From Alteromonas mediterranea DE (GTDB lineage Bacteria > Pseudomonadota > Gammaproteobacteria > Enterobacterales > Alteromonadaceae), in NCBI RefSeq assembly GCF_000020585.3, contig NC_011138.3, forward strand, positions 1,903,136 to 1,967,135: a stretch of 64,000 bases of DNA. Reading direction: 5' to 3'. Under the pieces are notes generated by a model. The model was not told the origin of the DNA. It saw only the letters and a list, made by a program, of their open reading frames with translations, and did no database searches. This document shows positions 8,584-16,507 of this stretch, one piece after another (the stretch's first letter is position 1; each line of letters starts with the position of its first letter). The position numbers and the translations under genes were made by a program.

Positions 8584-11538
8584 CTATCTAACGACTGCAT
8601 TTCTACCGGCTTCTTTGCCCTTATACAGTTTTTTATCAACTGCATGAATACAAGCTTCAATGCTATCGTAATTTTTAATGTCAGCGACGCCGCAGGTAAT
8701 GGTTACATTAAGTTGATAAGGAGGAGAGTCAATAACTAGACTAGCCACCGCCTTGCGTAATTTCTCGGCAACCCAATAGGCTTCTTGCTCTTTTAAAGAG
8801 GGAAGTAGAATAAGGAATTCTTCGCCACCCCAGCGAGCGATAACATCGCTTTCACGAAGGCTGCTTTGCAAGATTTTAGCTATTTTGACAAGCACCGAGT
8901 CACCAGTTTGGTGGCCGTACTCGTCATTTATGCGCTTGAAATAATCAATATCTAAAAGAAGCAGCGAGAAAGTGTGTCCGTGGCGCTGGAATTCTTGCCA
9001 TTCAGCTTTTGCTCTTTGCGTAAAATACCGACGGTTTTTCAATCCAGTCAATGAGTCCTGTGTAGATAAGCGTGTTAGCTTTTCTACGACTTCCTCTAGA
9101 TCTTTTGTTTTTTCTTCTACCTTCAACGCCAGTTCTGCAGAACGTTTTTTTAGCGACGCGATTCTAAACCAAACGATTGAGGTAATGAGGAGAAGTATAA
9201 TAAGTACGATTACCACGCGCCAAATAGGTTTATCCCACCATGGGGGAATGATGATTACTTCAAGTTGAGCCTCGTCACTGCTCCATTCGTTTTCTTTATT
9301 GATGGCTTTTACGGTGAAGCGGTAGTGTCCTGGGTTTAAGTTCGTGTAAGTTGCCACTCTTGTTTTGGCGTCAGTAATACGCCAGCTACTCTCAAAATCA
9401 ACGAGCTTATAAGCATAGCGAAGTTCGTTGGCGTTCATGAAGTCTGTTGCTGCAAACTCGATAGAAAGTGCAATATTATTATCGTTAAGTGCGATTTTTC
9501 CACCTAAATTCAGACGTCTTTCTGCTGTAGTGCTATTGCTATTATTTCGACTAACTACTTTAACGTTAGTAAGGTGAACGCCCGGTGTCCACTTTAAGTT
9601 AGTGACTTGTGATGGGGTAAACTGCGTGACACCTTCTGAACCGCCAAAAAGAATAGTATTGTTATCGGTAGAAGCGACTGAGCCTATATAGTAGCCAGTG
9701 GATATCGCACCGTGCTCTGCACCGTAATAACTCAGTGAGGAAAGGTCAGGGGCGAGGTAAGTAATTCCTTCAATTGTAGAAATCCATAGACCATACTCGT
9801 TATCTTCCACAATAGCGCCGATTGAGATATTGCTAAGTCTGCTTTCGGGCTTAATCTGTGTTACTTTGAGTGACGACAGATCGTCTCCATCTTTGGTTAT
9901 AAAATAAAGCCCAGCCGCTTGGGTGCCGACCCAGTAACCCCCGCGTTTTGAGCGAGATATCCAAGTGACGACTGTTCTGTCAGTGATTTTGTCTGTGTAT
10001 TGGCTAACGTTAATAAGTTCGCCGGTTAATTTGTTAGCGACATACAAACCCGATACTGTACTCAGCCACGCACTTTCTTCGTTTTCGAACAGAATACGGG
10101 TGGTAAGTGATAAGGGCCATTGCTTAATTACTCGCCTCTCCGAAGGGCGGTAAACAAATACGCCGTCGCTATAGCCGCCAAACCAGATATCACCGTCTGC
10201 ATCAATATTTATGCTGTAGCCAGACTTTCCTTGCAAAGCCACGATATCCAATTGATTAGTTTCATTATTGAATTTCGCTAGGCCGCTACGCATAGACACC
10301 CATAACGTTTCAGTCTTTTTGTCGTAAACAAGGCTCGTTAGCTTATCGTTGGCTTTGTCATCGCTAACTTGTGCGCCGCTAGATGTAAAAGGGCCTTGGT
10401 GCGTTTTATCGACAGCATCATAAAGCCATAGCCCTTTTTCGTTGGTAAGCCATACTTTATTGTCTTTATAGTGAGCCATTGAACCGACAATTCGGCCATC
10501 GCCGACCTCGCTTGAGTAAAAGTTGCTTAGCTCGGGATTGCTTATCGCGAAACCGTTGTCTTTAGTCCCCACAACAACAAGGCCTGATTGCGTTTGATAG
10601 AGGCTTGAAAACCGCTCATTCGCCGAATCTTTTTTACTAATTGGAAACCGCAATACAGTGTACGGACTGTGCGCCGTCAGTATGTTTATCCCTCGCTCAG
10701 TCGTTACCCATAGGTCACCATTGCGGCGAAGTAAAATATCAGAGACGTAATTGTCAGATAAACCATGAACTTCAGACGTACACAGTCTTGTAATCGGCTC
10801 TGATTTAGCGTTTGGATCAAACAGGCAGATGCCGTGTGTTGCCGTACCAAGCCAAAACCGCGAGCGCTGCGCCGCTACTAGGCGGGTAAAGTTAACGCCT
10901 TCAAACGCCACCAACTCCAACGTTTGCTTAATTAAATCGAGTTTATACAGGCCAGAGGTTGAGGTCACGTAAAGCGTGTTTCCAATCAGTTCAACATCAG
11001 TTAGCGTGCTGGTTGTATCGGGTAGATAGCTTATAAGCTCTATACTGTTTGTCTCTTCGTGATACGCGTATAGATTGCGTTCAGAGACTATCCAGAGCTT
11101 CCCATCGTGCGTCGTTTTAATTCGATTAATGACCTGTTTATTGAATGGGGAAGCAGTGGGTAAGGTGTAGTGTTCAAACCGCTCGGTGTCGACATTTAAA
11201 CGACTAAGCCCGCTAAATGTACCCACCCACATGTGTTGGCCGTCTAAACTAGCTTCAATTTGTAGTGCGGTAAGTGTTTGAAGACCCTTCGACTTGTCTT
11301 CTCCCCACATTCCGAAGTTTCTAAACGTATAGCCATCAAACTTGTCGATACCTGATTGAGAGGCAAGCCATAGAAAGCCATACTTATCTTCTGCTATGTC
11401 GGAAACGGTCACGTGACTGATACCGCTTTCCATGTCAAAGCTACGAAAGACGGGTGGGGCAAACTGCGCTCGTGCGTGAAAAGTATAGTTGGTAAGGAAG
11501 CTAAATAAGAGGAAGAGGTACGTCAGATGACCACGCAT
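8584..11538 (-). CDS. beta-propeller sensor diguanylate cyclase
   Basis: Membrane-bound diguanylate cyclase of about 984 residues. The start at 11538 gives a signal peptide ending near HARAQ. A long periplasmic region of two-component-regulator propeller repeats follows (recurring GLSRL, LWV.T..G, DG.LWI patterns), then a Y_Y_Y domain (LRYAYKLVDFE), one membrane helix (WRVVIVLIILLLITSIVWF), a short coiled coil and a C-terminal GGDEF domain. The active-site motif is GGEEF, with an RESD (RxxD) inhibitory site five residues upstream, so it should make cyclic di-GMP with product feedback. The ligand is unknown. A TTG start at 11601 is less likely. Confidence 0.93.
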   Translation of the reverse strand: MRGHLTYLFLLFSFLTNYTFHARAQFAPPVFRSFDMESGISHVTVSDIAEDKYGFLWLASQSGIDKFDGYTFRNFGMWGEDKSKGLQTLTALQIEASLDGQHMWVGTFSGLSRLNVDTERFEHYTLPTASPFNKQVINRIKTTHDGKLWIVSERNLYAYHEETNSIELISYLPDTTSTLTDVELIGNTLYVTSTSGLYKLDLIKQTLELVAFEGVNFTRLVAAQRSRFWLGTATHGICLFDPNAKSEPITRLCTSEVHGLSDNYVSDILLRRNGDLWVTTERGINILTAHSPYTVLRFPISKKDSANERFSSLYQTQSGLVVVGTKDNGFAISNPELSNFYSSEVGDGRIVGSMAHYKDNKVWLTNEKGLWLYDAVDKTHQGPFTSSGAQVSDDKANDKLTSLVYDKKTETLWVSMRSGLAKFNNETNQLDIVALQGKSGYSINIDADGDIWFGGYSDGVFVYRPSERRVIKQWPLSLTTRILFENEESAWLSTVSGLYVANKLTGELINVSQYTDKITDRTVVTWISRSKRGGYWVGTQAAGLYFITKDGDDLSSLKVTQIKPESRLSNISIGAIVEDNEYGLWISTIEGITYLAPDLSSLSYYGAEHGAISTGYYIGSVASTDNNTILFGGSEGVTQFTPSQVTNLKWTPGVHLTNVKVVSRNNSNSTTAERRLNLGGKIALNDNNIALSIEFAATDFMNANELRYAYKLVDFESSWRITDAKTRVATYTNLNPGHYRFTVKAINKENEWSSDEAQLEVIIIPPWWDKPIWRVVIVLIILLLITSIVWFRIASLKKRSAELALKVEEKTKDLEEVVEKLTRLSTQDSLTGLKNRRYFTQRAKAEWQEFQRHGHTFSLLLLDIDYFKRINDEYGHQTGDSVLVKIAKILQSSLRESDVIARWGGEEFLILLPSLKEQEAYWVAEKLRKAVASLVIDSPPYQLNVTITCGVADIKNYDSIEACIHAVDKKLYKGKEAGRNAVVR

Positions 11539-11630
11539 AATAACGCTAATTGTTAAATAAAGTTCATAGCGCAACGTTACCCGAATGCCCGAAACTTTCA
11601 ATGGGACTAAAGTTTAAATTGTATAAAAAA

Positions 11631-11648
11631 GCCCCGAACATTCGGGGC
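11631..11648 (-). terminator. terminator of the M2 peptidase gene
   Basis: GCCCCGAA-CA-TTCGGGGC hairpin; on the minus strand it is followed by a T run. It lies about 50 bp beyond the peptidase stop and upstream of the diguanylate cyclase gene. Confidence 0.85.
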
Positions 11649-11697
11649 ATATTTATTTACTCAGTACGCTTTAAATTTTGCCTATAGAGCGTAGTGA

Positions 11698-13518
11698 CTA
11701 CCAACCGCACTGGCGTGTCGCATTTTGCTTATCTAACCACGTTTTGAGCGGCGCGAAGTAATCAGCAATGGTGCTAGCATCCATTTGCGGCGAGCCCGTT
11801 AGTGTCTCTAACGCGTTCTGCCACGGTTGACTCATGCCCATTTCCAGCATCTCGTTTAGCGCCTTACCGGCTTCTTTACTGCCGTAAATAGAGCAGCGAT
11901 TTAGCGGGCCTTCATCACCAGCTATATCACACAAGGCTTTGTGGAACTGGAATTGAAGGATGTGCGCTAGGAAATAGCGCGTGTAGGGTACATTTGCTGG
12001 TACATGATACTTTGCACCTGGGTCAAAGGCATTTGCACTTCGCTCGACAGGTGCCATCACACCTTGATACTTCTCTCGAAGCTCCCACCACAGGTCATTG
12101 TATTGGTCAGGTGTTACTTCCCCCGACATCACCTTCCAACGCCATTGGTCAACCATTAAACCAAAAGGAATAAACGCGATCTTATCAAGCGCTACCTGCA
12201 TCAACATGCCGATATCATTCGACGCATCTGGGATTTCATCAATCAAATCAATTTGTTTAAGGTATTTAGGCGTAATCGATAGTGCGATAGTGTCGCCAAT
12301 CGCTTCATGGAAACCGTCGTTAGCTGAACCGCGATAGAGCAGTGGCTGATCTTTATAGGCGCGCTGATAATAGTTGTGACCTAATTCATGGTGAATAACG
12401 TTGAACTCTTCGCCTGTCTTTTGAATACACATTTTTATGCGAAGGTCGTCTTTGTCATCTAAATCCCACGCAGAAGCATGGCATTGTACGTCACGGCCTT
12501 CTGGTTTTTGAAACATAGAGCGTTCCCAGAACGTATCTGGCAGTTCCTCAAAGCCTAGGGATGAGAAAAATGATTCAGCCTGTTTAACCATAGCGATTTC
12601 GTCATAGCCTTGTTCAGCCAACGCAGCGGTTACATCTGGTACCTGCATTTCTTGTTGAGGTTTTACGATATCGTAAATGTTACCCCACGACTGTGCCCAC
12701 ATATTGCCTAAAAGGTGGGCCGGAATGGGTTTGTCTTGAGGTACTACATTTTCACCGTAATGTTCACCAAGCTTTGCGCGTACATGACAATGAAGTGATT
12801 CATAAAAAGGTTCTACTTGCGTCCACAAGCGGTCTAGCTCTTTGGGAAACTCATCAGCAGGCATATCATATTTGCCGCGCCACAGTGCACTCACATTTTC
12901 AAAACCCAGCTCTGCCGCGCCTTCATTTGCCAGCTCCACTTGTTCTGCGTAAAGCGGTGCCATTGGTTTAGATATTTCGCGCCAGCCTGCCCAATATTCT
13001 AATAATTTATCGGCGTCACGAAGGGTGGCCATTTCACTGCTCATTTCTACTAAGCTTTTGCACGTCCCATCTTCGCTACAATACTCACCCGAGCCGTACA
13101 TGGCACTTAGGTCTGAGCCAATCTTGGCTAAGCGCTCAGCTTTAGCTGCATCTGCAGGTGGTGGCATGGTTAAGCCATTTTTTAATAAATCGAGTTGTCT
13201 GCGGGTATCACTGTCCACATCTACATCATTAAATTTGGCCGCTTCTTTGGCTAACTTTGCTACTTTTGTTGATAGCACTTCATTAAAGTAGGCGCTTACC
13301 GCAGCGGTATCGAAATTGATATTGGTCGCATAGCTCCATTCTGCGTGCGCAGCGGGTACCTGCATCTTCGCAATATCATCTTGTGCTTGCTGGAGGAACT
13401 GTTTTGCGTCTTTTGCGGTCAGTGCCGCTTGGGTTTCTGTCTGCGTAGTACTTTCGCCACATCCTATAAGCGATAGGCTTACCAGTGCTGCTATCAGAGT
13501 ACGTTTATGATTGAGCAT
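11698..13518 (-). CDS. peptidase M2 (angiotensin-converting-enzyme-like) lipoprotein
   Basis: Zinc dipeptidyl carboxypeptidase family M2, 606 residues. It starts with a lipoprotein signal (lipobox LIGC, Cys at about residue 20), so it is probably membrane-anchored and periplasmic. The zinc motif HELGH lies in VIHHELGHNYYQ, and the third ligand Glu is in GFHEAIGDTIALS. The length is close to bacterial ACE homologues. It is monocistronic, with a terminator at 11631. It probably trims dipeptides from exported or imported peptides. Confidence 0.95.
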   Translation of the reverse strand: MLNHKRTLIAALVSLSLIGCGESTTQTETQAALTAKDAKQFLQQAQDDIAKMQVPAAHAEWSYATNINFDTAAVSAYFNEVLSTKVAKLAKEAAKFNDVDVDSDTRRQLDLLKNGLTMPPPADAAKAERLAKIGSDLSAMYGSGEYCSEDGTCKSLVEMSSEMATLRDADKLLEYWAGWREISKPMAPLYAEQVELANEGAAELGFENVSALWRGKYDMPADEFPKELDRLWTQVEPFYESLHCHVRAKLGEHYGENVVPQDKPIPAHLLGNMWAQSWGNIYDIVKPQQEMQVPDVTAALAEQGYDEIAMVKQAESFFSSLGFEELPDTFWERSMFQKPEGRDVQCHASAWDLDDKDDLRIKMCIQKTGEEFNVIHHELGHNYYQRAYKDQPLLYRGSANDGFHEAIGDTIALSITPKYLKQIDLIDEIPDASNDIGMLMQVALDKIAFIPFGLMVDQWRWKVMSGEVTPDQYNDLWWELREKYQGVMAPVERSANAFDPGAKYHVPANVPYTRYFLAHILQFQFHKALCDIAGDEGPLNRCSIYGSKEAGKALNEMLEMGMSQPWQNALETLTGSPQMDASTIADYFAPLKTWLDKQNATRQCGW

Positions 13519-13651
13519 ACTTTGTCCTTTAATTATTTTGTTCTTAAAGTGAATCGACGTTCACATAGACATGCGCTAGCATTGTGTAACGCTGCGTAGA
13601 TTTTGTAAAACAAATTTAACACAACACATTTATTCAATTATAAGGAAATTT

Positions 13652-14017
13652 ATGTCAACGGAAGCGCCACTTTATTGGGGGCTAAATGCCCGCAGTTATT
13701 GCACACTGATCCACGTTTCTCAGTTATCGAGCTTTGTTATTCCCAGTCTTGGTATTATTTTACCGATAGTGCTTTGGATTGCACATAAAGATCAAAACGA
13801 AGATATTAACCAGCATGGCAGAGTGACCGCTAATTGGCTACTGAGCTTACTCGTTTACTCAGTAATTTGCTTTATTCTCACCTTCATTATCATCGGGGCA
13901 CTTGGGTTTATCGCACTTGGCTTGCTGAACGTTATCTTTGCCATTGTAGCAGCGGTAAAAGCAAACAAAGGGGAACTTTGGGTTTATCCTTTGAGTTTTC
14001 AGTTTATTAAGCGCTAA
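13652..14017 (+). CDS. DUF4870 (Tic20-like) membrane protein
   Basis: 121 residues with three predicted hydrophobic segments (about 24-42, 65-84 and 85-105). The IVLWIAHKDQNEDINQHGRVTANW segment between helices, with the KAN motif near the C-terminus, is typical of DUF4870. Function unknown. It is transcribed divergently from the M2 peptidase gene across a 133-bp gap. Confidence 0.85.
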   Translation: MSTEAPLYWGLNARSYCTLIHVSQLSSFVIPSLGIILPIVLWIAHKDQNEDINQHGRVTANWLLSLLVYSVICFILTFIIIGALGFIALGLLNVIFAIVAAVKANKGELWVYPLSFQFIKR

Positions 14018-14111
14018 CGCAACATTACCACTATCAGGTATTTAAGCGCCTTTATCATTCGTTACCGTTTCGTCCGTCTTTTACGCTAGCTTTAAGACTG
14101 TTAAATGGTAA

Positions 14112-14387
14112 TTATTCAGCGCTGGTACGGCTGTTAGGGAGTACGCTATGAATGAGAAACAAGCCGTTCGATGGCTTTTTGCGTTGAGGAACTAAGGAGG
14201 TAGTGCGTTTAACAGCGTTAAGTGCCAGCGATTTATTGAGGCGCTGTTTCTTATTGCTTGGGTTAGAGGCTATTTCTTTTACACTGGTTAACGAAAGTGG
14301 TGCTTCTTGAGCCAGAGCAGGAGTAAAAACAATGGCGAATAGGCTTAGCGCGAGCGATAAGAAAATGTTTTTACTTGGCTTTATCAT
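14112..14387 (-). CDS. small exported protein, unrecognised
   Basis: 91 residues with a convincing signal peptide (positive start, LSLALSLFAIVFTPALA, cleavage near AQEAP). The mature part is short, basic and Ser/Asn/Lys-rich (SNKKQRLNKSLALNAVKR), with no domain I recognise. Start ATG at 14387, or GTG at 14390; a weak AGAGAAA lies upstream. It is convergent with the DUF4870 gene and has no partner gene. A real but species-restricted gene is plausible. Confidence 0.5.
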   Translation of the reverse strand: MIKPSKNIFLSLALSLFAIVFTPALAQEAPLSLTSVKEIASNPSNKKQRLNKSLALNAVKRTTSLVPQRKKPSNGLFLIHSVLPNSRTSAE

Positions 14388-14564
14388 CACACTTTTCTCT
14401 TTTGCAGTGACGGGTCGATTGCAGAGGCGGTTGCACTCGCCTCTTTAATCGGTTTTGTTTGTTCACCTTTATTACAACTAAAGTAGAGAGAAATCTAAAG
14501 GTTACGGGTTATACCAAGGTATTGGTTTCCATACTTATTGCTAAGCTTATGGGCAACGTTTTTA

Positions 14565-15329
14565 TCACCACGCCGTAACACCGCCATCTACGGCGATGGT
14601 TTGTCCATTCATGTAACTGTTGCCAGGTGACAGCATGAGCATCATGGTATTGACGATTTCTTGAGGCTCGCCTAAACGCTTCATTGGGCTACCCATACCC
14701 AGCTGTTCGCGGGCTTCAGGCGTGTTATAGCCGTCCACATTGAGTATATTGGTAGGGCTGTAGAACGGGCAAATTGCGTTAACCCTTACATTTTTACGCC
14801 CATATTCAACGGCAGCAGTTCGGGTAATACCTGAAACCGCATGCTTCGCCGCCGCGTAAGCGCCGCCTTTAGGCGCGCCGCCCAAACCGGCAAGAGAACT
14901 TACATTTAATATGTGTCCTTGTTTTTGCGCTAGCATGACGGGAATCTGATATTTCATGCCGAACATAACACCTTTTACATTTACGGCAAACTGAGCGTCT
15001 ATGATTTCTTCTGTCATCTGGTGAACAGGAGCGGGCTGATGAGCAATACCCGCATTGTTGACTGCAATGTCTAATCGGCCGAATGTCTCCATCGCCTTGT
15101 TAACGAGCTCTTTATTGAGTGATTCGCTCGCGATGTTACCAGCTAGCACTGCAACATCGGTTAATGTACTTACATCGCGCTGAATTTCTTCAAGGGCTGT
15201 TTCATTGATATCAGAAAGAACCAGTTTCGCGCCCCGGTTAGCAAGACCTAACGATAGCAAGCGGCCAAAGCCACTGCCTGCGCCGGTGATTAGTACTACT
15301 TGCCCCGTAAAGTCGAGTAGTGCATCCAT
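14565..15329 (-). CDS. short-chain dehydrogenase/reductase
   Basis: Classical SDR of 254 residues: ITGAGSGFGRLL cofactor loop, NNAGIAHQ, Ser in NVSSLAGLGG, YAAAKHAV (YxxxK) and the C-terminal NGQTIAVDGGVTAW. An Asp at the end of the second strand (LVLSDIN) suggests NAD(H) preference. It starts 12 bp after the hydrolase stop, so the two are co-transcribed. It may oxidise an alcohol released by the hydrolase; that is inference from the pairing. Confidence 0.9.
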   Translation of the reverse strand: MDALLDFTGQVVLITGAGSGFGRLLSLGLANRGAKLVLSDINETALEEIQRDVSTLTDVAVLAGNIASESLNKELVNKAMETFGRLDIAVNNAGIAHQPAPVHQMTEEIIDAQFAVNVKGVMFGMKYQIPVMLAQKQGHILNVSSLAGLGGAPKGGAYAAAKHAVSGITRTAAVEYGRKNVRVNAICPFYSPTNILNVDGYNTPEAREQLGMGSPMKRLGEPQEIVNTMMLMLSPGNSYMNGQTIAVDGGVTAW

Positions 15330-15341
15330 GGTAAACTCCTA

Positions 15342-16262
15342 TTAATTTGTTGACTGATGTGTTTGTTGAATAAACCGTATAAGTAATTCGGCTAACTTTT
15401 CACCCTGGTCTTCTTGAATGAAGTGTCCGCCGTTTTTAACCGTGGTGTGCGCCATGCCATCGCAGCCTTGGACTAGTTTCTGGAATATCTTTTCGCCGCC
15501 TTTGGTTATTGGATCGCTGTCGCCATACGCAGTAATAAAAGGTTTGTTAAACTGTTTCAGTTTTTCCCACGCCAGCCTGTTGGCCTGTGCCTCTGGATTA
15601 TCCGGACTTGTGGGCACTAATAAAGGGAACATGCGCGCACCTGCTTTGTAACTTTCGTCTGGAAAGGGCGCATCATAGGCGGCTAGGGTAGTATGGTGTA
15701 AATCCGATACCGTAGCGTTTTGGATAATGGCCGAAGTGGGAAAAACCGGTGTATCTTGAGAAAAACGGCGCCATTTTATAAACGCGTCGCTTGCCGGATG
15801 ATCTCCAGTAGGTAACCCTGTATTAGATACCATTACACCAGTAAAGCGCTCCGGCATATCTGCGACAAGTCGTAACCCCAAAAGCCCACCCCAATCTTGG
15901 CAAAACAATGTAGTCGGTCCTTTAACAACCTGAGTAAACCATTCTTTAAGCCAGATAACGTGCCTTGCGTAGGTATAGTCCTCTTTGCGCATTGGCTTAT
16001 CAGAACGGCCAAAGCCTATTAAATCGGGAACCACTACGTTAAACCCCGCCTTTGCTAATATAGGCATCATCTTTCTGTACAAATAGGCCCATGTGGGTTC
16101 GCCGTGCATTAATAGAATGGTATGGCCGTCAGCCGGGCCACACTGATAGTACGCCATCGTAATTTCACTGCTTATCGTATCGGTAACTGCGACATACCGA
16201 GGCACGTAAGGAAAGTCGGGTATTTTATCAAAAGCACTTTCCGGTGTTTTGAGGACTTGCAT
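15342..16262 (-). CDS. haloalkane dehalogenase-like alpha/beta hydrolase
   Basis: 306 residues. HGEPTWAYLYRKM is characteristic of subfamily-I haloalkane dehalogenases. The nucleophile Asp in CQDWGG is followed by the first halide-binding Trp, a cap-domain FIKWRRF supplies a likely second Trp, an acid Asp lies in YGDSDPITKGG and the catalytic His in NGGHFIQED. These residues are all present, which favours a dehalogenase over an epoxide hydrolase. The substrate is unknown. It is first in a two-gene unit with an SDR. Confidence 0.85.
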   Translation of the reverse strand: MQVLKTPESAFDKIPDFPYVPRYVAVTDTISSEITMAYYQCGPADGHTILLMHGEPTWAYLYRKMMPILAKAGFNVVVPDLIGFGRSDKPMRKEDYTYARHVIWLKEWFTQVVKGPTTLFCQDWGGLLGLRLVADMPERFTGVMVSNTGLPTGDHPASDAFIKWRRFSQDTPVFPTSAIIQNATVSDLHHTTLAAYDAPFPDESYKAGARMFPLLVPTSPDNPEAQANRLAWEKLKQFNKPFITAYGDSDPITKGGEKIFQKLVQGCDGMAHTTVKNGGHFIQEDQGEKLAELLIRFIQQTHQSTN

Positions 16263-16385
16263 CGTTCACCATCCTTATGTAAATAAAATGTAATAACCTG
16301 TACTGCGTGTTTAACAAAAACACTCCTTCTTCAAGCTGTCAATTAATCCTTAAGCGAGTCGTAGCTAGCGCTAAACACAAAAATG

Positions 16386-16401
16386 AACCCGCTAACGGGT
16401 T
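16386..16401. repeat. inverted repeat in divergent promoter region
   Basis: AACCCG-CTAA-CGGGTT lies between the divergent hydrolase and beta-oxidation operons. It has no T run on either strand, so it is more likely an operator or mRNA hairpin than a terminator. It does not match the FadR core or the PsrA GAAAC-N4-GTTTC pattern. Confidence 0.35.
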
Positions 16402-16507
16402 GGGGCGTGTTATTAAATATTATGATGAATGTCTATAACACCAATAAACTTGGATGATTGGCAACACTGCAATAACATCCGGTTAACGTGATAAACAGGA
16501 CATGGTT

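Noticed and set aside
16263..16507. FadR or PsrA operator before the beta-oxidation operon
   Set aside because: No CTGGT-N3-ACCAG or GAAAC-N4-GTTTC site was found; only the AACCCG/CGGGTT dyad is present.
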